A DNA stretch of 64,000 nucleotides from an uncultured Opitutia bacterium (GTDB taxonomy: Bacteria; Verrucomicrobiota; Verrucomicrobiia; Opitutales; Opitutaceae), in contig CAIMAQ010000024.1 in the NCBI GenBank assembly GCA_903839035.1, positions 32,776 to 96,775 of the forward strand, in the 5' to 3' direction. Of this stretch, positions 7,942-16,117 are shown one piece after another (the first letter of the stretch is position 1; every line of letters starts with the position of its first letter). The notes below the pieces were generated by a model, which had not been told where the DNA came from, did not search any database, and was given only the letters and a program-made list of their open reading frames with translations. The position numbers were made by a program, and so were the translations under genes.

Positions 7942-9456
7942 TCAGTGGTTTTCGTTGCGGATGGCCTTCACCTGCGCGGTCGAGAGCGCGTCGCCCTTGT
8001 TGCCCCAGGAGTTGAGGACAAACGTGAGCACATCGGCGATCTGCGCGTCGGTCAGGACGGCTTCCTGGGGTGGCATGGCGCTGTTGAAGGTCTGGCCGTT
8101 GACGGTGACCGGGCCGGTGAGGCCCTTGAGAATGATGCGCACGGCGCGCTCGTGGTCGGCCTGCAGGAAATCGGAGAGCGCGAGCGGGGGAAACGCGCCC
8201 GGCAGGCCCTTGCCGTCCGGCTGGTGACAGGCGAAGCACAGGCCCATGTAGACCTGTTGGCCCTTCTCGATCTGCATTTCCTTGGTGAGGCCGGCGATGG
8301 TGGGGTTGGATTTGATCTCGGCGGCAATGCGGGTCTTCAGCGCGGCCTCGCGCTTGGCGGACTCGGAGCCGGCGTCGGCCTGGGCGCCGAGGTAGACGGC
8401 GTCGATTTCCTTGCCGGAGTAAACGATGCGGTTTTCGGGGCCGGTGACCTTGAGCATGCCGAGCGCGCCCTTGTTGAACGCGCGGGTCAGCGAGTGATCG
8501 ACGAGGATGAACGTGCCCGGGACATCGACCTTGAACTCGACGGCGACGGCACCGCCCGAGGGGACGAGGGTGGTTTGCACGTTGCGGTTGGGCAGGCTGA
8601 GTCCGCCCTCGGGGTACACCGTGTCAAAGATCTCGCCGATGATGTGGAAAGACGAGGTGACGTTGGGTCCGCCCACGCCGAAGTAGATGCGGACCCGCTG
8701 GCCGACGCTGGCGGTGAGGGCCTTGTCGCCCACGAGCGAGCCGACGGCGCCGTTGAAGACGATATAGGGCGGGCGCTCGTCGATGGCCTTGCCCATGTCG
8801 AAGGACTGCAGGCCCTCCTCGCCGTATTTGCCGGTGGTGTAGAACTCACCCTGCATGACGTAGTATTCTTGGTCGACGGGCGGGAGGCCGTCTTTGGGCT
8901 CGACGAGGATGAGCCCATACATGCCGCTACCGATGTGCATGGGTACGGGGGCGGTGGCGCAGTGGTAGACGAAGAGGCCGGGATTCAGTGCCTGGAAAGT
9001 GAACTGCGAGCTGTGGCCCGGGGCGGTGAACGTCGAGGCGGCGCCGCCACCCGGGCCGGTGACCGCGTGCAGGTCGATATTGTGGGGCAGCTTGGAGGAC
9101 GGGTGGTTGTTGAGGTGGAACTCGACGACATCACCCTCGCGGATGCGGATGAATGAGCCGGGCACGCTGCCGCCATAGGTCCAGAAGGTGTACTCGACGC
9201 CGTCGGCAAGCCGCTTGACGACCTCCCGCACCTCCAGGTTGACGATGACGCGGGCGGCGTACTTGCGCTTGAGCGGCGGCGGCACATTCGGGGCCGGGGT
9301 GAGAACGGCCTGCTCCACCGGCATATCGAGAACGGTGACCGGGAGCGGCACGAGTCCCTTGGTTTGAGCCGTGCCTTCCTGGGCGGTGAGGGACGGATTC
9401 AAGAGGCCCAGCAAGGACAGTAACGCTGTGGCCGGGAATAGGCGGGAGGTTTTCAT
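7942..9456 (-). CDS. nirK: Copper nitrite reductase with fused C-terminal cytochrome c domain
   Basis: The 504-residue periplasmic protein has a signal peptide and two cupredoxin domains. Ligands by family alignment: type 1 Cu His125, Cys166, His174 and Met179; type 2 Cu His130, His165 and His321; catalytic Asp128 and His271. The motifs are [25 protein letters not shown] and FHIIGE. After about residue 395 comes a class I cytochrome c domain with CFACH (Cys407, Cys410, His411) and axial Met461 in NSAMPP. It reduces nitrite to NO; the fused heme is probably the electron entry point, as in other three-domain NirKs. An FNR/DNR-like box lies 54 nt upstream of the start. No classical norB is seen in the window. 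Confidence 0.95.
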   Translation of the reverse strand: MKTSRLFPATALLSLLGLLNPSLTAQEGTAQTKGLVPLPVTVLDMPVEQAVLTPAPNVPPPLKRKYAARVIVNLEVREVVKRLADGVEYTFWTYGGSVPGSFIRIREGDVVEFHLNNHPSSKLPHNIDLHAVTGPGGGAASTFTAPGHSSQFTFQALNPGLFVYHCATAPVPMHIGSGMYGLILVEPKDGLPPVDQEYYVMQGEFYTTGKYGEEGLQSFDMGKAIDERPPYIVFNGAVGSLVGDKALTASVGQRVRIYFGVGGPNVTSSFHIIGEIFDTVYPEGGLSLPNRNVQTTLVPSGGAVAVEFKVDVPGTFILVDHSLTRAFNKGALGMLKVTGPENRIVYSGKEIDAVYLGAQADAGSESAKREAALKTRIAAEIKSNPTIAGLTKEMQIEKGQQVYMGLCFACHQPDGKGLPGAFPPLALSDFLQADHERAVRIILKGLTGPVTVNGQTFNSAMPPQEAVLTDAQIADVLTFVLNSWGNKGDALSTAQVKAIRNENH

Positions 9457-9509
9457 GGGATGGAAGGAAGCGATGGGGGCTAGACTACGGCAGCTCGGGC
9501 GGGTCTGCC

Positions 9510-9523
9510 TTGACGCAGGTCAA
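9510..9523. promoter_or_regulatory. FNR/DNR-type box upstream of nirK
   Basis: TTGACGCAGGTCAA is a perfect TTGAC-N4-GTCAA dyad, close to the FNR/DNR consensus TTGAT-N4-ATCAA. It lies 54 nt before the nirK start, across the end of the preceding ywiC-like gene, where a class II activator site at about -40 would be expected. Its likely reader is a CRP/FNR-family regulator sensing O2 or NO, not encoded in the window. Confidence 0.65.
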
Positions 9524-10329
9524 TTTATCGCGCCGTTCTGATTTAGCGACTGGTGATAGGCAAAAGTGAGAACCCCGAGAAGTACCCCACCAAGGACGGC
9601 CTCCAGGATACCCACGCGGCGGGCGGACCAGCCGGGGTGAAAAGCCGAGAGCAGCCACGCCGTTCGCAGCCAGAGCACGGTGCCCGCCGCCACGGCGAGC
9701 GGCGGGATCCAGCCCCGCAGGGCGAGGAGGGTCAATCCGGCCCATGCCACGCTCGCTGCGACCACGGCAGAAGTGGCGCTGAAGGGCTGATCCTTGCTCC
9801 GGCGCAAATACGATCGGACGGTGAGGACGGTGGGCACGCTGCGTGCGAGGGCGACGGCGGCCAGGGCCAGGGCGGCGGGAGCGGGCCAGCCGGCGAGGGT
9901 GGCTCCGGCGGCGGGCAACAGTGCGAACGCGGCGCTGCCGGCGAGTTCTGCCTCGGTTTCACGCATGGCGTTGCGGAGGTCGAACCAAAGGAAGAGCCCG
10001 CCCAGGGGCGCGGCCAGCAGCAAGGGCCAGAGCAAGCGGATTGACCCGAGGAAGGCCGTGGCGGTCAGGGCCCCGATGGCGAGTAGCGCGACAACCACCG
10101 CGACGGTGCGGGCAGGCATTCGGCGCGGATCCGACGAAGGGAGGGTCAGGGCAAGTTTGAGCGGCCGGCGGGTGAAAAAACCGGCGCCGGCGGCCAGCGC
10201 GAGCGCGATTCCAGCTGCTGACGGGGCGACCAGGAGAAACAACCCGACGGGCTCAAACGCGAGCGACCAACTGCCATGTTCCTTGGGCAGGATGAGGGCG
10301 CGGAAGCTGGAGACGCGGGTCGCGGTCAT
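9520..10329 (-). CDS. YwiC-like integral membrane protein
   Basis: The 269-residue protein has the N-terminal LPKEHGSWSLAFEP signature of the YwiC-like family and about seven hydrophobic segments. The family's biochemical role is unknown. In Bacillus subtilis ywiC sits near fnr/nar genes, and here it heads the nitrite reductase operon, 63 nt from nirK, so an anaerobic nitrogen-oxide role is plausible but inferred. Its own FNR/DNR-like box lies 36 nt before the start codon. Confidence 0.8.
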   Translation of the reverse strand: MTATRVSSFRALILPKEHGSWSLAFEPVGLFLLVAPSAAGIALALAAGAGFFTRRPLKLALTLPSSDPRRMPARTVAVVVALLAIGALTATAFLGSIRLLWPLLLAAPLGGLFLWFDLRNAMRETEAELAGSAAFALLPAAGATLAGWPAPAALALAAVALARSVPTVLTVRSYLRRSKDQPFSATSAVVAASVAWAGLTLLALRGWIPPLAVAAGTVLWLRTAWLLSAFHPGWSARRVGILEAVLGGVLLGVLTFAYHQSLNQNGAIN

Positions 10330-10364
10330 GCGGGCGAGGATGCCAGAACGACCGCCAGGGCGGC

Positions 10365-10378
10365 TTGATGCAGGTCAA
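10365..10378. promoter_or_regulatory. FNR/DNR-type box upstream of the ywiC-like gene
   Basis: TTGATGCAGGTCAA matches TTGAT-N4-GTCAA and differs by one base from the box in front of nirK, including the same GCAG spacer. It lies 36 nt upstream of the ywiC-like start. Two nearly identical dyads before two successive genes of one operon argue for control by one FNR/DNR-family activator. Confidence 0.65.
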
Positions 10379-10424
10379 CGAAACCGCGGATAGTCGCGGT
10401 CGGGACCAGACCAACGCCCAACCA

Positions 10425-11666
10425 CTATTCCGGCAGGGTCCGGCCCTTGGTCTCGGGGGCGAGCCAGATGAGCCCGAGGCCGATCACGTACACGAGGGTG
10501 ATGACGGCGCCGGCGCGCGCGTAGCTGCCGTTGAACTGGTGCATCAGCGCGCCCATCTGCAGCGCGCCCGCCGCCGCGAGCACGCGCCCGGCGTTGTAGG
10601 CGAGGCCCTGCGCGGTGGCGCGCACGCGGGTGGGAAAAAGCTCCGGCAGGTACAGCGGCAGCCAGCCGAAGAACGACGCCGTCATCGCGCCGACCAGGAA
10701 CGTCAGGGCGAGGAAACCCGGCCCATAGCCCAGCCCGCCACGAAACAGCAGCGCGCAGCTCCCGAACGAGCCGAGGCACATGCCGAAATAGGTGATGCGC
10801 CGGCCAAAGCGGCCGCCCGCCCACGCGCCAGCGAGACAGCCGCAGATGGCACCGAGCCCGGCGACCAGGCCAGTCCAGGCTTTCGCCTGCGGCTGGATGC
10901 CGCCGGTGAGCTGGTCGGCCCACAACGGGATCCATTGCACGGTGCCCCACGTGCCAATGAGCACGATCGCGGTGAGCCCCGTGGCGAGCAGCGTCACGCG
11001 GCGCAGCCCCGGGGAGAAGATTTCCCGCACAGGCCGCGCAGGCGCGGTGGCGGCGGCGTGTTTCCATTTCTCCGACTCGGGCACGAACTGGCGGATGAGC
11101 AGCGTCAGGAAAGCCGGCAGCGCGCCGACGAGCACGACCCAGCGCCACGAGTGCACGGTCACGGAGAAAAACAGGCCGACAATGGCAATGAGGGCGAAAC
11201 CGACGTTGGCCGCCGCGCCGATGATGCCGGCGAGCATCGGGCGGGCTTTTTCCGGCCACACTTCCATCACCAGGGCGACGCCGAGCGACCACTCGCCACC
11301 CATGCCGAGGGCGGCGCAGAAACGCGTGATGGCGAGATACTCCGGCGACGACGCAAAATAGGCCAGGCCCGTGAACACGGAATAGGTCAGCACGCTCAGG
11401 CTCAGCGCGCGCACGCGGCCCACGCGGTCGCCCAGCCAGCCGAAGGCCAGCCCGCCCGCCGCCGCGCCGAGCAGGAACGACGCGGTGATGATGCCCATCC
11501 AGTGACCGACAAACGCGTCGTTGACCGCGCCGCCCTGCATTTGGAGCAGGGCGGGCCGCGCCACGAGTGGGAAAAGCCCCATCTCCAGGCCGTCAAACAT
11601 CCAGCCAAGAAACGCGGCGGCAAGGGTCAGGCGGAGCGTGCGGGGCGAGATGACAGGGGCGGACAT
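10425..11666 (-). CDS. MFS transporter (SHS/AAHS-like)
   Basis: I choose the ATG at 11666, because an upstream Met at 11696 would place a repeated DNA element inside the reading frame. The 413-residue product has about 12 hydrophobic segments, with MFS motifs GWLGDRVGRVRAL (loop 2-3) and RFCAALGMGGEW (helix 4), plus LPELFPTRVRATAQG near the second half. These resemble carboxylate/aromatic acid and sugar-type families. The substrate is not recognisable. It ends close to the ywiC box, but is separated from the nir operon by 95 nt and may be independent. Confidence 0.85.
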   Translation of the reverse strand: MSAPVISPRTLRLTLAAAFLGWMFDGLEMGLFPLVARPALLQMQGGAVNDAFVGHWMGIITASFLLGAAAGGLAFGWLGDRVGRVRALSLSVLTYSVFTGLAYFASSPEYLAITRFCAALGMGGEWSLGVALVMEVWPEKARPMLAGIIGAAANVGFALIAIVGLFFSVTVHSWRWVVLVGALPAFLTLLIRQFVPESEKWKHAAATAPARPVREIFSPGLRRVTLLATGLTAIVLIGTWGTVQWIPLWADQLTGGIQPQAKAWTGLVAGLGAICGCLAGAWAGGRFGRRITYFGMCLGSFGSCALLFRGGLGYGPGFLALTFLVGAMTASFFGWLPLYLPELFPTRVRATAQGLAYNAGRVLAAAGALQMGALMHQFNGSYARAGAVITLVYVIGLGLIWLAPETKGRTLPE

Positions 11667-11983
11667 CGGGGCGCCCGAAGTAGCCAGAGTGCTCACTTCC
11701 GCGCAAGCCCGGTCAAGACCGGCTCACGATGAGCCGCTGGCGCTGGCACCAGGCTCAGAGGGTCGGTGGCACTCCCGGGCACGCGATCAACGTCAACTCC
11801 GGGCCGAGATCCGGTTGCTGCTGCGGACTGCCGGGTTGCGCATTTGCTAAGTGAAAACGACCCTGTTGCGAAATTGTAACCCCGGGTGGCGGCCCCGGGC
11901 CTTTTAAGGATGTGCAATGTCAGCAGACCGACGATACGATTGGCGGTGCTAAGACGTCTCACCCTGCCAGTCCGAATCCTTTC
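11667..11983. other. Divergent intergenic region
   Basis: This 317-nt gap separates the leftward MFS gene from the rightward beta-propeller gene and must hold both promoters. It contains copy A of a 41-bp repeat (11668-11708) and a single 13-bp arm AAGTGAAAACGAC (11849-11861) that also forms the arms of the palindrome inside atuA. A GC-rich CCCGGG/CCCGGG hairpin followed by CTTTT lies near 11881-11906. I see no coding region. Confidence 0.5.
11668..11708. repeat. 41-bp dispersed repeat, copy A
   Basis: The segment beginning GGGGCGCCCGAAG and ending CCGCGCAAGC matches 13823-13863 at 36 of 41 positions in the same orientation. In both places it lies directly upstream of a leftward gene start (1 nt before the MFS ATG here, 23 nt before the COG4705 ATG there). 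The 5-prime part contains the palindrome GGGCGCCC. It could be a REP-type element or a shared leader/operator. Confidence 0.7.
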
Positions 11984-13009
11984 ATGAAAAACACCCGGTC
12001 GATTCGCCGCCTTATCCTCGGTCTTTGCCTCCTGAGCCTTGTCCCCATGGCGTTGGCCAAGGGGCACTATCAATTCCTCAGGGAAATCCCGGTCGGGAGT
12101 GATGGCGGCTGGGATTGTCTCACCGTTGATGCCGCCGCCCACCGGCTTTACGTCACGCACGCCACCGAGGTCGTCGTGATCGACACGACGACCGACATGG
12201 TCGTCGGTGAAATTGGCGGTCTGGCCGGGGCGCATGATTTTGCCATCGCGGAAAAAACCGGCCGCGGCTTTGCCAGCAATGGTCGGGAAAACACGGTAAG
12301 CGTGGTGGATCTTGGCAGCCGGAAGACGCTGGCGCGGATCGCGACCGGCCAGAATCCCGACATCTTGCTGTACGAGCCCACCCGGGCGGAAATCTATGCT
12401 TTCAATGGCAAAAGCCAGTCCGCCACCGTGATCGATGCCGGCACCGGCGTGGTGGCCGCGACCATTCCGCTGGGCGGCAAACCCGAGTTCGCCCAGGCCG
12501 ACGGCGCGCGCGTGTTCGTGAACCTTGAGGACAAGAATGAGGTCGCCGTGATCGACGTGCCGGCCCGGGCAGTGACTCAGCGCTGGCCGATCGCGCCGGG
12601 CGCGGAAGCCACGGGGATGGGCATCGACCGGGAACATCACCGGCTCTTCCTCGGCTGCGACAATGCCAGGATGGTCGTGCTCGACAGCCGGGATGGCCAC
12701 GTGGTGGCTACGCTCCCGGTGGGGAAGGGGATCGATGGCGCTGCCTTCGACGCCGGCACACAGCTGGCCTTCACGTCCAACGGCGCCGACGGCACCGTGA
12801 CGGTGGTGCATGAGGATACCCCGGACAAATTCACCGTGGTGCAAACGCTCACCACCGAGCGCAGCGCCCGCACGATGGCGGTGGATCTGTCATCCCATAA
12901 AATCTACCTGCCCTCGGCAGTCTTCGAAGCAAAGCAGCCGGGCGACACCAAGCGCCCCAAGATTGTCCCCGGCACGTTCAAGGTGCTGGTTTACGAACTG
13001 AAAGGCTGA
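11984..13009 (+). CDS. Exported YVTN-type beta-propeller protein
   Basis: The start at 11984 gives 341 residues with a typical signal peptide (MKNTRSIRRLILGL...ALA). The mature protein is made of repeated four-stranded blades with YVTN-like motifs: RLYVTHATEVVVIDTTTD, ASNGRENTVSVVDL, IYAFNGKSQSATVID, AFTSNGADGTVTVVH. Such seven-bladed propellers act as periplasmic binding or scaffold proteins. No ligand is evident. It converges on the COG4705 gene across a GC-rich palindrome. Confidence 0.85.
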   Translation: MKNTRSIRRLILGLCLLSLVPMALAKGHYQFLREIPVGSDGGWDCLTVDAAAHRLYVTHATEVVVIDTTTDMVVGEIGGLAGAHDFAIAEKTGRGFASNGRENTVSVVDLGSRKTLARIATGQNPDILLYEPTRAEIYAFNGKSQSATVIDAGTGVVAATIPLGGKPEFAQADGARVFVNLEDKNEVAVIDVPARAVTQRWPIAPGAEATGMGIDREHHRLFLGCDNARMVVLDSRDGHVVATLPVGKGIDGAAFDAGTQLAFTSNGADGTVTVVHEDTPDKFTVVQTLTTERSARTMAVDLSSHKIYLPSAVFEAKQPGDTKRPKIVPGTFKVLVYELKG

Positions 13010-13023
13010 CCGGGCCGGCCCGG
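13010..13023. terminator. GC palindrome between convergent genes
   Basis: CCGGGCCGGCCCGG directly follows the propeller gene's stop and faces the stop of the convergent COG4705 gene. It is a perfect 14-bp palindrome without a T-run, so it is only a possible bidirectional terminator. Confidence 0.3.
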
Positions 13024-13037
13024 GTCCGGTCGGATGA

Positions 13038-13799
13038 TCAGTAGGCCGGGCCCTTGGCCGGCCGTTGCGGAAAAATCAGGAGGCAGGCGACGATAAATCC
13101 CAGCAGCGCGGCCGACGCCGAGTAGCGGCTTAGCGCGAGGCCGCCGTCCGGCACGGGTTTGTCGAGGAAATCACCGACCACGGCGCCGAGCGGGCGGGTC
13201 AGGATGAATGCCATCCAGAAAAGCGCGGGGCGGGGGAGCTTGGTCCAAAAGTACGCCGCGACCACCAGGGCCAGCAGCGAGCCAAAGATGATTGCGGCCC
13301 CGGTGTAGCCCAGGCCGGCCGTGTCTGCGGTCCAGTCACCCAGCGCGGTGCCGAGCGTCTGGGAAAACATGATCGTGACCCAGTAGAAGATTTCCGTCTT
13401 GGGCGTGTTGATGGTGTCGGCGGAGACCGAGCCCATCGTCCGGTACCAGACCGCAAGGGAGGCGACGAGCAGCCCGAGCAGCAGCGAGGAACCGCCGGTG
13501 TAGCCGATCCCCAGCGAACGGTCGGCATAATCCGCGAGGGTCGTGCCCACCATCGTCGTGGCGATGATTGTCAGCCAGTACAGGAAGGGATGAAAGCGCT
13601 GCGCCCGGACCTGGAACACCACGGCGCCGATAAATAATGCCGCGAAGATCAACGTGCCGACCAGGTAGCCTAGGTCCATTGACATGGAGACGGCGTCGCC
13701 GCCCGTTTCCCCGAGGGTGGTGGCGGCAGTCTTGATGATCCAGAAGAGCAGCGTGACCTCGGGAACTTTGCTGGGCTTGGAGGCGGTGGTTTGGGTCAT
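13038..13799 (-). CDS. COG4705-type membrane protein
   Basis: I use the ATG at 13799 (253 residues). The protein has about eight hydrophobic segments in an internal repeat: WIIKTAATTLGETGGD, YWLTIIATTMVGTTLADY, YWVTIMFSQTLGTALGDW and FILTRPLGAVVGDFLDKP. The repeated (T/R)xxG(T/A)xxGD motif is characteristic of COG4705 membrane-anchored proteins, whose function is unknown; the conserved acidic residues in four repeats suggest a metal or cation site. It carries the second copy of the 41-bp repeat upstream. Confidence 0.8.
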   Translation of the reverse strand: MTQTTASKPSKVPEVTLLFWIIKTAATTLGETGGDAVSMSMDLGYLVGTLIFAALFIGAVVFQVRAQRFHPFLYWLTIIATTMVGTTLADYADRSLGIGYTGGSSLLLGLLVASLAVWYRTMGSVSADTINTPKTEIFYWVTIMFSQTLGTALGDWTADTAGLGYTGAAIIFGSLLALVVAAYFWTKLPRPALFWMAFILTRPLGAVVGDFLDKPVPDGGLALSRYSASAALLGFIVACLLIFPQRPAKGPAY

Positions 13800-13822
13800 C
13801 GTGCAGCGCCGCATCCGGCCGC

Positions 13823-13863
13823 GGGGCGCCCGAAGAAGCCAGAGGGGTCAGCTCCGCGCAAGC
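13823..13863. repeat. 41-bp dispersed repeat, copy B
   Basis: This is the second copy of the element at 11668-11708 (36 of 41 identical, same orientation). It lies 23 nt before the COG4705 start and just downstream of the phhA stop. I found no further copy in the window by eye. Confidence 0.7.
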
Positions 13864-13892
13864 TTGGGCGGGCGGCGCCGGGCGACTCCGTC

Positions 13893-14702
13893 CTACAACA
13901 ACCCGTGAGACTTCGCCCAGCGGACGAACTCCGACTCGAGGCGGTCAAACGAGTCCACGACCCAGAGCACGTCCTGGAAATGCCAGATGTCGTAGGGCTG
14001 GAGCGCGGTTTTTTCCGGGACGAAGGGGCGTTGCTCGACGCGGTCGGTGAGCGAGTGGAGGGTTTCGCCCGCGCTGGAGATGATGCCGTTGCCGTAGATG
14101 CGCAGGCCGCCGGGATTCCGCACGAGGCCGAACTCCACGGTGAACCAGTAGAGGCGCGTGAGCTGCTCCTCGAGCGCCGGGTCCCGGCACGCGAGCGCGG
14201 CCTGGCCGATCCGCTGGTAGAAATCGGCGAAGCGCGGGTGCATGATCATCGGCGTGTGGCCGAAGATGTCATGGAAACAGTCCGGCGCGGGCGTGTAGTC
14301 GAGCTCGTGGCGGCCGCGGATGTAGTCGGTGCACGGAAAAATCCGCCGCGCAAGGTACCCGAAGAAATCGTGGGCATCGAGCAGGCCGGGCGTGCGCGCG
14401 ATCTGCCAGCCCGTGGCGTGGTGCAGCTGCCGGGACACCGCCGCGAGCGAGGGGATCTTTTCGCGGTCGAGGTCGAGGGCGGTCAGGCCGGTGAGGAATT
14501 CATCCGCTGCGCGGCCGGGCAGCAGCTCCGCCATCCGCGCGTAAAGGGTGCGCCAGACGTCGTGCTCCTCCGGGGAGTAGCGGGGATAGACACAGGCTTC
14601 GCCGACCGGCAGCGGTTGCGTCAGCTTGTGGGGAATACAGCGGGGATCATGGCCATCCGGCGGGGGGATCGCCGGGGGCGCCGCGGTGGGGGTGGAAGGC
14701 AT
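13893..14702 (-). CDS. phhA: Phenylalanine 4-monooxygenase
   Basis: The 269-residue protein has the aromatic amino acid hydroxylase catalytic core. The iron ligands are His144 and His149 in CFHDIFGHTP and Glu190 in WFTVEFGL, the usual 2-His-1-Glu triad. It converts Phe to Tyr using O2 and a tetrahydropterin. The length matches bacterial single-domain PhhA, with no ACT domain. It lies head-to-head with the hppD-hmgA unit across two leftward regulators, so this region covers Phe to Tyr to homogentisate. I did not see a pterin dehydratase (phhB) nearby. Confidence 0.95.
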   Translation of the reverse strand: MPSTPTAAPPAIPPPDGHDPRCIPHKLTQPLPVGEACVYPRYSPEEHDVWRTLYARMAELLPGRAADEFLTGLTALDLDREKIPSLAAVSRQLHHATGWQIARTPGLLDAHDFFGYLARRIFPCTDYIRGRHELDYTPAPDCFHDIFGHTPMIMHPRFADFYQRIGQAALACRDPALEEQLTRLYWFTVEFGLVRNPGGLRIYGNGIISSAGETLHSLTDRVEQRPFVPEKTALQPYDIWHFQDVLWVVDSFDRLESEFVRWAKSHGLL

Positions 14703-14825
14703 GGGGCGGACGGGGCGTCGCGCGAGCGGATGAGCGCCGCGGACTCAATGACGCATCGTAACAGCCCCGGCTCCCGCCGGCCATACTCCAAACGGCTTAA
14801 ACTGCCTGTGGCCCGGCTATAGGAC

Positions 14826-15239
14826 CTAGGCGCCCGGGGCCGGACTGGCGGGGGTTTCACCCGTGGACGGCGGCAGGGTGGCGAGAATCTCGTCGATCGC
14901 CGCCTTGAGCTGCTGGAGCGTGAAGGGCTTGGTCAGGGTGATCCGCGCGCCGAGCCGGCGCGTGAGGTCGAGGTACAGCGGCGAGCCGTCCAGACCGCCC
15001 GACATGGCGATCACGGGGAGATTGGGAAAATCGCGGTGCAGGATCTTGATGGTTTCCATGCCCTCCTGCTCCGGCATCACGAGATCCGTGACGACCAAGT
15101 CGGTGGGACTGGCCTTGAACTGGGCGACGCCCTTGCGGCCGTTGTTCGCCTGGGTGACCGTGTGGCCGGCGTGGGTGAGGCTCTTGGCGATGATCCCGCG
15201 GAGCGTGTCGTCGTCGTCGATAATCAGGATTCGGGCCAT
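14826..15239 (-). CDS. Single-domain response regulator (CheY-like)
   Basis: Start chosen at 15239, where MARILIIDDDD begins a complete receiver domain; 137 residues in all. Phospho-acceptor Asp is in DLVVTDLVMPEQEG, the Thr/Ser region is VIAMSGG, and the conserved Lys is in ITLTKPF. There is no output domain, so it must act by protein contact or phosphotransfer. It is 66 nt downstream of the LuxR-type gene on the same strand and 123 nt upstream of phhA; the matching kinase is not in the window's vicinity. Confidence 0.85.
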   Translation of the reverse strand: MARILIIDDDDTLRGIIAKSLTHAGHTVTQANNGRKGVAQFKASPTDLVVTDLVMPEQEGMETIKILHRDFPNLPVIAMSGGLDGSPLYLDLTRRLGARITLTKPFTLQQLKAAIDEILATLPPSTGETPASPAPGA

Positions 15240-15305
15240 GTTCGGGATACGATTTGGAGGAAGGAAAACAGGGAACCGGAGCCGAAGCAACCCTAGGCCG
15301 GTTGG

Positions 15306-15914
15306 CTAACGGCTGAGGAGGGCGGCGACACGGGTGCGGCCGCGCACGTCGAGTTTGGCGAAAATCGCTGCGAGCTGGGTCTTGATGGTGAGCGGGCTGC
15401 GGCGCAGCTCGGCCGCAATTTCGGTGGTGCGCAGGCCCTCGCGCACGCGCATGGCGACCTCGCGTTCGCGCTCGGACAGCCGGGCCAGCAGGGCGACGGC
15501 GCCGGGGGACAGCGGCCGGTGGCGGTCGCCGCGCGGGCGGCGGTAGTCCAGTTGCAGGTGAAAGGCTGGCGGCAGGCCCGCGCCGGGGGTGTGCAGCCGG
15601 ATGCGGGCATGCAGGCCGCGGGCATGGTCGCTCACCACGGCGGGCTGGGTGGAGGCGCCATTCACCAGCAGGGCGTGGCAGGCGTCGAGCAGCGGGCCGG
15701 GCACGCGGAAGGCGCTGCGCACGCGCAGGGCGGCGGCGCGGCGTTCGCCGTGGTTCCACACGGCGCAGGCGCGGGCGGCCTCGTTGTTGAACCACAGCGG
15801 CCGCAGCTCCGCGTCCAGCAGCAGCAGGCCGACCGGCACTTCCTCCAGCATGGCCGTGGTGTGCGCGAGCAGGGCGGGCCCGTTTGGCGGCGGGGTGGGT
15901 GGGCGGCGGGCCAT
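15306..15914 (-). CDS. LuxR-family transcriptional regulator with PAS-like N-terminus
   Basis: I start at 15914 (202 residues), because the frame upstream runs through a perfect DNA hairpin. The N-terminal half (MLEEVPVGLLLLDAELRPLWFNNEA) reads as a PAS-like sensor. The C-terminal half is a LuxR/GerE helix-turn-helix: LSEREREVAMRVREGLRTTEIAAELRRSPLTIKTQLAAIFAKL. It lies back-to-back with hppD and on the same strand as phhA, so it is a candidate regulator of aromatic amino acid catabolism; a direct ligand is unknown. Confidence 0.8.
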   Translation of the reverse strand: MARRPPTPPPNGPALLAHTTAMLEEVPVGLLLLDAELRPLWFNNEAARACAVWNHGERRAAALRVRSAFRVPGPLLDACHALLVNGASTQPAVVSDHARGLHARIRLHTPGAGLPPAFHLQLDYRRPRGDRHRPLSPGAVALLARLSEREREVAMRVREGLRTTEIAAELRRSPLTIKTQLAAIFAKLDVRGRTRVAALLSR

Positions 15915-15952
15915 GGCGGGAGAGTGGAAGTGGCGTGTGAGCGGTGCAAGCA

Positions 15953-16007
15953 GGAGAACGGACCTCCCGGTCCGTTGATCGAAAACAGACCGGGAGGTCC
16001 GTTCTCC
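15953..16007. repeat. Perfect 20-bp inverted repeat between LuxR gene and hppD
   Basis: Arms 15953-15972 (starts GGAGAACGGACC) and 15988-16007 are exact reverse complements around a 15-nt loop. There is no T-run on either side. It lies 38 nt before the LuxR start and 110 nt before hppD, in the shared promoter region. It could be an operator, a transcription barrier or a REP-type element. Confidence 0.75.
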
Positions 16008-16117
16008 GGGAAGCGCGCGGCGTGGCGGTTTACTCCATTTGGCCGATAGACCCGGGGAAGGGCCGGGAGTAGATTGCCACCACCCCAACGCCCGCCGCCC
16101 CGCGGGCCCTTTTCCCC

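Noticed and set aside
7780..9156. Open frame antisense to nirK/nirV
   Set aside because: No domain or signal; nirK ligands on the other strand are complete.
11849..11861. AAGTGAAAACGAC as a promoter element of the propeller gene
   Set aside because: The same 13 bp forms the arms of the palindrome in atuA, so a repeat fragment is more likely.
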